Shown in pieces: positions 1-4,674 of a stretch of 6,011 bases of DNA. The number at the start of each line of letters is the position of its first letter. The first letter of the stretch is position 1. The position numbers were made by a program, and so were the translations under genes. Below the pieces are notes generated by a model. It was given only the letters and a program-made list of their open reading frames with translations, made no database searches and was not told where the DNA came from. Source of the stretch: an uncultured bacterium. GTDB lineage: Bacteria > Patescibacteriota > Microgenomatia > UBA1400 > PJMF01. Location of the stretch: positions 1-6,011 of the forward strand of contig CAJBWJ010000046.1 in assembly GCA_903959355.1 (NCBI GenBank), in the 5' to 3' direction.

Positions 1-504
1 ATCTATTTGGAAACTGACTTGTTCAACTCAGGTATGAGACCAGCCATTAATATTGGTTTATCAGTCTCTCGTGTTGGTTCAGCTGCTCAACTTAAAGCTA
101 TGAAGCAAGTTGCAGGTAGTTTAAAATTAGATTTGGCTCAATTTAGAGAATTGGAAGCTTTTGCTCAATTTAGTTCTGATCTTGATGCTGTCACCAAAAA
201 GCAATTAGACAGAGGTAAAAGAGTTAGTGAGATTCTCAAACAACCTTGGGATCAACAAATGTCTGTGGCAGAACAAGTTTTAATGATTCACGCTGCAGTC
301 AATGGTTTTCTTGATGTAATTGAGATAGCTGATTTATCACAGTGGGAAACAGAATATCTGTCTTTCGCTAGAAATAATTATGCTGACTTAATTAAAACTT
401 TGCTAACCGGTGCAAAAATAGAAGGTCCTCAAGATGAAGTTTTGAGAAAACTTATCAAAGAATTTGAAAAAACTCATCCTCGTTTTTATAAGAAAGAGGC
501 GTAA
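1..504 (+). CDS. atpA: F1 ATP synthase subunit alpha, C-terminal part (5' end outside window)
   Basis: The frame is open from base 1, so this is the last 167 residues of a protein of roughly 500 that begins upstream. Alpha is the non-catalytic nucleotide-binding subunit of the alpha3beta3 head of the F1 sector, on the cytoplasmic side of the membrane. The fragment opens on the conserved stretch IYLETDLFNSGMRPAIN, followed by GLSVSRVGSAAQ. The Arg of SVSRV (bases 70-72) is the arginine finger that reaches into the beta catalytic site. Next comes FAQFSSDLDAVTKKQLDRG, the start of the alpha C-terminal helical domain, and then a helical tail ending KKEA. The stop is TAA at 502-504, five bases before atpG, so the two are co-transcribed. 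No key residue is missing in the visible part. Identification rests on several invariant family motifs and on the downstream atpG and atpD. Confidence 0.97.
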   Translation: MYLETDLFNSGMRPAINIGLSVSRVGSAAQLKAMKQVAGSLKLDLAQFRELEAFAQFSSDLDAVTKKQLDRGKRVSEILKQPWDQQMSVAEQVLMIHAAVNGFLDVIEIADLSQWETEYLSFARNNYADLIKTLLTGAKIEGPQDEVLRKLIKEFEKTHPRFYKKEA

Positions 505-509
505 GTTTT

Positions 510-1409
510 ATGGCCAACGCAAGAATCATCAAACGCCGCGTCAATTCTGTGCAGAACATCGCCAAAATTACTAACGCGATGCAATTGGTTTCTGCCAGTA
601 AGACTAAGTATTCCCAAAAAGTAGCAACTAGTTCTTTGCCATACATCCAGTCATTGTTAGATTCTTTGGAAACTGTTGCTAATTTTGTCGATCCAAACCT
701 ACACCCATTTCTTAATAGAGATAGATCTGGTGTTGATTTAATGATTGTAATTTCCACTAATAAGGGTTTATGTGGCTCATTAAACACTAATCTTTTCAAA
801 AAATTACTTAATTGGTCCAAAGCTAGACCAAGTGCTCAGTACATTGCAGTTGGTCAAAAAGCAGTGACTTTTTTGCGCAATCGTGGCTTCAATTTAATTG
901 CTGGTTTCACTGATTGGCCAGAAAAAACTAAATTGGGTGATGTTTTGCCTTTAATTGATTTGCTTAAAAGTAGATATTTATCTGGAGAAATCAATCGTGT
1001 TGATGTTCTGTTCACTGATTTTGTTAACGTGCTTAAACAGCGCAGTTTAATTTTTAGACTTTTACCTTTAGAAGATTTGCATATTCAACAATTAGAAGCT
1101 GAGTTTCAAAACAAAACCATTAAACTTAATGAGAAAAAAACAGATAATAAAGCTAGAGCAAATTATCTATTAGAGCCAAGCCCAAATGCCCTTTTAGACT
1201 TTTTGCTTAATTATTATTTGGAATTAAGTTTTTATCATTTAGTTTTGGAAGCTTTGGCTAGTGAACATAGTGCTCGCATGATTGCCATGAAGAGTGCTAG
1301 CGACAATGCCAAAGATTTAGTTGAAGTTCTGAAGTTAGATTTTAATAAATCTCGTCAGACTATGATTACGAATGAATTGTTAGATATTAGCAGCGCCAAG
1401 ATGCGTTAA
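510..1409 (+). CDS. atpG: F1 ATP synthase subunit gamma (central rotor shaft)
   Basis: Gamma is the asymmetric coiled-coil shaft that turns inside the alpha3beta3 head and couples proton flow to ATP synthesis. The 299-residue product is slightly longer than the common 285-290. The N-terminal helix MANARIIKRRVNSVQNIAKI and the following TNAMQLVSASK match the family. The Rossmann-like middle has IVISTNKGLCGSLNTNL around residues 78-95. The C-terminal helix carries SEHSARMIAMKSASDNA from residue 251 and the closing NKSRQTMITNELLDI motif, which together form the rotor coiled coil. The ATG at 510 is supported by the canonical N-terminus and by an AAAGAGG ribosome-binding site at 493-499, which lies inside the end of atpA. 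Five bases separate it from the atpA stop and 13 from atpD. Nothing looks truncated. Confidence 0.97.
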   Translation: MANARIIKRRVNSVQNIAKITNAMQLVSASKTKYSQKVATSSLPYIQSLLDSLETVANFVDPNLHPFLNRDRSGVDLMIVISTNKGLCGSLNTNLFKKLLNWSKARPSAQYIAVGQKAVTFLRNRGFNLIAGFTDWPEKTKLGDVLPLIDLLKSRYLSGEINRVDVLFTDFVNVLKQRSLIFRLLPLEDLHIQQLEAEFQNKTIKLNEKKTDNKARANYLLEPSPNALLDFLLNYYLELSFYHLVLEALASEHSARMIAMKSASDNAKDLVEVLKLDFNKSRQTMITNELLDISSAKMR

Positions 1410-1422
1410 GGAATTAAATTTT

Positions 1423-2826
1423 ATGCAAGAAACTAAAAAATCAGTTGGCAAAATTGTCAGCATCATCGGTCCAATCGTTGACGTTCAATTTGACGAAAAT
1501 TTGCCAGCTATTTACAACTCTTTAAGATATGAAGCAAGCAACCTAACTCTTGAAGTTGAGCAACAAATCGATCTCAAAACTGTTCGTTGTTTAGCTCTTG
1601 GTCCAACCGATGGCTTATCTAGAGGCCTTGAAATTATTGATAGTGGGGCTCCTATTTCTGTACCAATTGGTGAAGAGACTCTGGGTAGAATGTTCAACGT
1701 GGTTGGTGAGCCAATCGATAACAAAGGTCCAGTTAAAACTAAAAAAACTGCTCCTATTCACAGATCAGCTCCTCCATTAGTTGACTTGGAAACTACTCCT
1801 TCAGTTTTGGAAACTGGTATCAAAGTTATTGATCTCATTTGTCCTTTCAAAAGAGGTGGCAAGATCGGTATTTTTGGTGGAGCAGGTGTTGGTAAAACTG
1901 TTGTCATTCAAGAATTAATTCGTAACATTGCTCAAGAGCACAAGGGTCACTCTGTTTTTGCTGGTGTAGGTGAACGTTCTCGTGAGGGTAATGATCTTTA
2001 TCATGAAATGAAAGATTCTGGAGTTTTAGCTAGTACTGTGATGTGTTTTGGTCAAATGAATGAGCCACCAGGAAATCGTGCTCGTGTTGCTTTGACTGCT
2101 TTAACCATGGCTGAATATTTCCGTGATGAGAAGCATGAAGACGTTTTGCTTTTTATTGATAATATTTTTAGATTTTCACAAGCAGGTAGTGAGGTTTCAG
2201 CTTTACTAGGTCGTATTCCTTCAGCTGTCGGTTATCAACCAACTCTGGCCACTGATATGGCTGCACTTCAGGAGAGAATCACTTCTACTAAGAATGGCTC
2301 TATTACCTCTATGCAGGCCGTTTATGTGCCAGCTGATGACTACACCGATCCAGCTCCAGCTACCACTTTTGCTCATCTTGATTCAACCATCTCCCTAGAT
2401 CGTCGTCTTTCTGAGCAAGCTATTTATCCAGCTGTGGATCCACTGAGTTCTGATTCCAAGATTTTGGAAAAAGGCATTGTTGGTGAAGAGCATTACAAAG
2501 TTGCCCGTGATGTCCAAAAAATCTTACAGCGCTATAAAGAATTGCAAGATATTATCGCTATCTTAGGTATTGATGAACTTGGTGATGAAGATAAAAGTGT
2601 CGTGGCTAGAGCCAGAAGAATTCAAAAATTCCTCTCTCAACCATTCTTCGTTGCAGAGCAATTCACCAATATTAAAGGTACTTATGTGCCAGTTGCTGAA
2701 AGTATTCGTGGCTTTAAAGAAATTTTAGAAGGTCGTCATGATCATTTGCCAGAACAAGCTTTCTACATGGTTGGTACAATTGAAGACGTAATCGCCAAAG
2801 CTAAAACATTAAAAGAAAATGAATAA
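1423..2826 (+). CDS. atpD: F1 ATP synthase subunit beta (catalytic)
   Basis: Beta carries the three catalytic sites that make or hydrolyse ATP in the F1 head. The 467-residue product is a normal full length. An N-terminal beta barrel (VGKIVSIIGPIVDVQF, residues 8-23) precedes the nucleotide-binding domain. That domain has Walker A GGAGVGKT at 152-159, GERSREGND at 183-191 containing the catalytic Glu184, and Walker B LLFIDNIFRF at about 242-251. It also has the ALLGRIPSAVGYQPTLATDM block typical of beta. The C-terminal helical domain contains DELGDED at 384-390 in place of the usual DELSEED, followed by ARARRIQKFLSQPFFVAEQF. The ribosome-binding site AAGGA (1408-1412) overlaps the atpG stop codon, suggesting translational coupling. 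The 3' end overlaps atpC by 8 bases. All catalytic residues are present. Confidence 0.99.
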   Translation: MQETKKSVGKIVSIIGPIVDVQFDENLPAIYNSLRYEASNLTLEVEQQIDLKTVRCLALGPTDGLSRGLEIIDSGAPISVPIGEETLGRMFNVVGEPIDNKGPVKTKKTAPIHRSAPPLVDLETTPSVLETGIKVIDLICPFKRGGKIGIFGGAGVGKTVVIQELIRNIAQEHKGHSVFAGVGERSREGNDLYHEMKDSGVLASTVMCFGQMNEPPGNRARVALTALTMAEYFRDEKHEDVLLFIDNIFRFSQAGSEVSALLGRIPSAVGYQPTLATDMAALQERITSTKNGSITSMQAVYVPADDYTDPAPATTFAHLDSTISLDRRLSEQAIYPAVDPLSSDSKILEKGIVGEEHYKVARDVQKILQRYKELQDIIAILGIDELGDEDKSVVARARRIQKFLSQPFFVAEQFTNIKGTYVPVAESIRGFKEILEGRHDHLPEQAFYMVGTIEDVIAKAKTLKENE

Positions 2827-3235
2827 TAAATTAAAACTAATTATTGTGTCTCAAGAGGAAAAACTTCTAGATCAAGAAGTTGATTCTGTAACATTGCCAA
2901 CTGCTGATGGTTTAATTACTATTCTCAAAGATCATCAACCACTAATTAGTAAGCTTAACTTCGGCGAACTTACTTATAAAGTGGATGGTGAAAAACATGA
3001 AATGCTGGTTACTCAAGGTTTTGTAAATAAAAAACCTGACAATCATGTTTTAGTGGTAGTTGATTCAGCTTTTAGTGCTCGTGAATTAAATGATGAAAAG
3101 ATTAAAGCAGCCATCGCTAAGGCTAAAGAAGCCTACAGAATTTCTAAAGACAAACAAGAACTTTTGATGATTGAATCTTCTTTAAAGCAACTCTTCTGGG
3201 AATTGCAAATCGCCAATAAGAAAAAGAAGGCTTAA
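2819..3235 (+). CDS. atpC: F1 ATP synthase subunit epsilon
   Basis: Epsilon sits at the foot of the rotor, links gamma to the c-ring, and in many bacteria inhibits ATP hydrolysis through its C-terminal helices. The 138 residues are a full-length form. An N-terminal beta sandwich includes VDSVTLPTADG (21-31) and ILKDHQPL (35-42), which corresponds to the usual ILPGHAPL. A two-helix C-terminal domain starts near ARELNDEKIKAAIAKAKEA and ends in a lysine-rich tail. The regulatory helices are therefore retained, although I do not see the I(L)DxxRA ATP-binding motif known from some Bacillus epsilons. The ATG at 2819 lies inside the last codons of atpD in another frame. No clear Shine-Dalgarno precedes it (only AAAAGAAA), so translation probably depends on ribosomes finishing atpD. 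It is the last gene of the ATP synthase block. Confidence 0.95.
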   Translation: MNNKLKLIIVSQEEKLLDQEVDSVTLPTADGLITILKDHQPLISKLNFGELTYKVDGEKHEMLVTQGFVNKKPDNHVLVVVDSAFSARELNDEKIKAAIAKAKEAYRISKDKQELLMIESSLKQLFWELQIANKKKKA

Positions 3236-3258
3236 TTTTTCTAATTCTCATTTTCCAA

Positions 3259-3287
3259 TTGACAGCTTAGCAAACTCTAGCTATGAT
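3259..3287 (+). promoter_or_regulatory. Sigma-70-type promoter of hrcA
   Basis: A perfect -35 hexamer TTGACA (3259-3264) is followed by a 17-bp spacer and the -10 hexamer TATGAT (3282-3287), five of six matches to TATAAT. Normal spacing puts the transcription start at about 3294-3297. That is at or next to the hrcA ATG at 3297, with A residues available at 3295 and 3297. The CIRCE element starts two bases after the -35 and covers the -10, so a bound repressor would block RNA polymerase directly. This is a sequence prediction; no start has been mapped. Confidence 0.8.
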
Positions 3288-3293
3288 TGCTAA
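3267..3293. promoter_or_regulatory. CIRCE operator upstream of hrcA (HrcA binding site)
   Basis: The inverted repeat TTAGCAAAC-N9-GATTGCTAA is 27 bp with the 9-9-9 layout of the CIRCE consensus TTAGCACTC-N9-GAGTGCTAA. It matches 15 of 18 arm positions. The outer seven bases of each arm (TTAGCAA / TTGCTAA) are exactly complementary. It overlaps the spacer and -10 of the hrcA promoter and ends three bases before the hrcA start. CIRCE is the known operator of HrcA, so autoregulation of the hrcA-grpE transcript is expected. Confidence 0.88.
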
Positions 3294-3296
3294 TAT

Positions 3297-4013
3297 ATGA
3301 TCGATCTTGTTGCCCGTCAGATTCAAATATTGCGCGCTATCATCGAGGAATTCATCGAGACTGGTATGCCTGTTGGATCAGAGAAAATCGATAAAAAATT
3401 CAATATTGGTGTTTCTCCAGCTACTATTCGCAACGAAATGGTCTATCTTACCAAGCAAGGTTATTTGATCAAATCTCACATTAGCGCAGGTCGTGTGCCA
3501 ACGGCTTTAGCCATGCGTCTTTACATTAATGAACTAGTCAAAGAAAAAGAATTGTCTGTCGCTGATGAAGTAGGAGTTAAAGAAAAAATTTGGCGTTATC
3601 GCAATCAAATGGAGGATCTACTTTATGAAACCTCCAAAGTTTTGGCAGATAAATCTCATGCTTTAGGAATCGCCATGAATAGTGAAGGCAAAATGTATCA
3701 CGCCGGCTATTCAAATTTATTGCAAATGCCAGAGTTTTATGACATTAATTTGACTAGACAAGTTTTACACATGATTGAAGAAGATCAGTTAATGGATCAG
3801 ATATTTGAAAGCAATCACAGTGAGAATGCAGTCAAAGTCATTTTTGGTCAAGATTTAGGTAATAGAGATTTAGACCAAATTAGTATTATGTTTGTTGAAA
3901 TGCCAGGCAATAATTGTCGCTTTGGCGTATTGGGTTCGACTAGATTCGATTATTCATATGTTTTGCCAATCATGAAATATTTCAAAGGTTTAATAGAAAG
4001 CATGGCAGATTAG
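3297..4013 (+). CDS. hrcA: Heat-inducible transcription repressor HrcA, compact form
   Basis: HrcA is a dimeric repressor that binds CIRCE operators and is released on heat shock, when GroEL/ES is occupied by misfolded proteins. The N-terminal winged helix is clear: RQIQILRAIIEEFIETGMPVGS (residues 7-28), recognition helix VSPATIRNEMVYL (39-51), and wing HISAGRVPT (61-69). The end also matches the family: AGYSNLLQMPEF (136-147) corresponds to the usual GGxxNLLxxPEF region, and LGSTRFDYSYV (212-222) to GPTRMxY. The product is only 238 residues against about 340 usually. Compared with the B. subtilis protein as I recall it, roughly 100 residues are absent near 125-135, where the inserted dimerising domain of the Thermotoga HrcA structure lies. 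The reading frame is uninterrupted, so this looks like a true compact variant and not decay. The ATG at 3297 fits the family N-terminus but has no ribosome-binding site; see the promoter entry. Confidence 0.93.
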   Translation: MIDLVARQIQILRAIIEEFIETGMPVGSEKIDKKFNIGVSPATIRNEMVYLTKQGYLIKSHISAGRVPTALAMRLYINELVKEKELSVADEVGVKEKIWRYRNQMEDLLYETSKVLADKSHALGIAMNSEGKMYHAGYSNLLQMPEFYDINLTRQVLHMIEEDQLMDQIFESNHSENAVKVIFGQDLGNRDLDQISIMFVEMPGNNCRFGVLGSTRFDYSYVLPIMKYFKGLIESMAD

Positions 4014-4040
4014 TCAATTAATTTCAAAAAGAAGGTACAA

Positions 4041-4541
4041 ATGAAACAAGATAAAAAGAATCAATCTGAGAGCGAAGCGGTTGCCGAAGAAATAATTAAT
4101 GAGGCAATGGAAGAAGCTGTCAGTGAAGACCAAAGAAAAATTCAGGAATTACAGCTGCTTTTAGCTAATTCCTTGGAAAGAGAAAAAAGAGTTTTAGCTG
4201 ATTATCAGAATTTGCAGCGTCGTAGTCAGGAAGAAAGAATGGCCTTTATTAAAATGGCCAATAAAGATTTTTGCCAAATTTTATTACAGCCTCTAGGACA
4301 TTTATCTTTAGCAGCTACCAATCTTAAAGATCGCGGTTTAGATATGGTGATTGAACAATTTTGGAAAGAATTGCAAAATTTTGGCTTAATGGAAATTGAG
4401 GTTTTGGGTCAAAAATTTGATCTTAAAACTATGGAAGTTGTGGATAAAAAAGGTGAAGGGGAAAAGGTTATTGAAGTAGTTCGCAAGGGCTTTATGCTCA
4501 ATGGCGAAGTTATCCAACACGCTCAGGTTATTTTGGCTTAA
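4041..4541 (+). CDS. grpE: Nucleotide exchange factor GrpE
   Basis: GrpE is a cytoplasmic dimer that opens the nucleotide cleft of DnaK to release ADP, resetting the Hsp70 cycle. The 166-residue product is at the short end of the family. An acidic, probably disordered N-terminus (1-30) is followed by a long helix (about 30-75) containing ADYQNLQRRSQEER, the counterpart of the usual ADxxNxRRR motif. Near the C-terminus, FDLKTMEVV (126-134) replaces the more common FDPxxHEAV. The beta-wing VIEVVRKGFMLNGEVIQHAQVILA region closes the protein in the standard way. The start ATG follows AGAAGG (4030-4035) at a 5-base gap. It lies 27 bases after hrcA and has no visible promoter of its own, so it is probably carried on the hrcA transcript under HrcA control. 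Divergence of the HEAV motif is the only oddity. Confidence 0.93.
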   Translation: MKQDKKNQSESEAVAEEIINEAMEEAVSEDQRKIQELQLLLANSLEREKRVLADYQNLQRRSQEERMAFIKMANKDFCQILLQPLGHLSLAATNLKDRGLDMVIEQFWKELQNFGLMEIEVLGQKFDLKTMEVVDKKGEGEKVIEVVRKGFMLNGEVIQHAQVILA

Positions 4542-4576
4542 CTGAAAAAAGCTTCATAAATAAATCTAAATTAATA

Positions 4577-4603
4577 CTAGCAGTCGAAGCCTTCGTCTGC
4601 TAA
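4577..4603. promoter_or_regulatory. Second CIRCE-like operator, between grpE and dnaK
   Basis: CTAGCAGTC-N9-GTCTGCTAA is again 27 bp in a 9-9-9 layout and matches 14 of 18 arm positions of the CIRCE consensus. It shares the core TAGCA-N15-TGCTAA with the site before hrcA. Its N9, GAAGCCTTC, is itself nearly self-complementary, so the element reads as one long hairpin: TAGCAG pairs with CTGCTA, then a T-T mismatch, then CGAA pairs with TTCG around GCC. It lies 35 bases after the grpE stop and 71 before dnaK. No T-run follows on the + strand, so I read it as an operator and not a terminator. Confidence 0.78.
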
Positions 4604-4616
4604 AATACTTAATAAT
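4601..4616 (+). promoter_or_regulatory. Possible dnaK -10 region (weak)
   Basis: Two hexamers close to TATAAT lie at the right edge of the second CIRCE: TAAAAT (4601-4606) and AATAAT (4611-4616). Each matches five of six positions. Neither has a convincing -35 at 16-18 bp; the best, CTAGCA at 4577-4582, matches three of six. A dnaK promoter is expected here because an HrcA operator is present, but the sequence does not fix it. Confidence 0.3.
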
Positions 4617-4624
4617 TAAAGAAA

Positions 4625-4643
4625 GCAGGTTGCAAAAACTTGC
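4625..4643 (+). other. Small stem-loop in the dnaK leader
   Basis: GCAGGTT (4625-4631) can pair with AACTTGC (4637-4643) through seven base pairs including one G-U, around a five-base GCAAA loop. It lies in the 71-base stretch between the second CIRCE and the dnaK start, upstream of the ribosome-binding site and not covering it. It could be a 5' stabilising hairpin or chance in AT-rich sequence. Confidence 0.3.
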
Positions 4644-4660
4644 ATAAATACAAAAGTAAA

Positions 4661-4666
4661 AAGGAG
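4661..4666 (+). promoter_or_regulatory. Strong dnaK ribosome-binding site
   Basis: AAGGAG lies 8 bases before the ATG at 4675. It is the best Shine-Dalgarno in the window and fixes the dnaK start, which agrees with the conserved N-terminus MSKIIGIDLGTTNS. It contrasts with the absence of any such site before hrcA. Confidence 0.88.
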
Positions 4667-4674
4667 AACAAATT

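Larger units (their letters stand above)
3236..3296 (+). other. atpC-hrcA junction, promoter and operator, no clear terminator
   Basis: This 61-bp stretch separates the ATP synthase genes from the heat-shock genes. Most of its right half is the hrcA promoter and CIRCE operator. The left half is T-rich (TTTTTCTAATTCTCATTTTCC) and could only form a weak, almost purely A-U stem with AGAAAAA at 3219-3225 at the end of atpC. I do not accept that as an intrinsic terminator, so some read-through from the atp operon into hrcA is plausible. Confidence 0.6.

Noticed and set aside
455..820. Minus-strand open frame of 121 codons across the atpA-atpG junction
   Set aside because: It is antisense to two clearly conserved genes, has no recognisable motifs and no ribosome-binding site; it is a shadow frame.
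1598..1780. Short plus-strand open frame inside atpD
   Set aside because: It is out of frame with a full-length, well-conserved beta subunit and is low-complexity hydrophobic by chance.
3219..3242. AGAAAAA / TTTTTCT inverted repeat as an atp operon terminator
   Set aside because: The stem is almost all A-U, partly inside atpC, with a ten-base loop and no T-run after the stem; it is too weak to call.
3297..4013. hrcA as a decayed pseudogene because of its short length
   Set aside because: Both ends align with the family in one uninterrupted frame and the promoter and operator are well preserved, which fits a clean domain loss better than decay.
4577..4603. The hairpin after grpE as an intrinsic terminator
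   Set aside because: The following bases are AAATACTTAATAA, with no T-run, and the 27-bp 9-9-9 geometry matches a CIRCE operator better.
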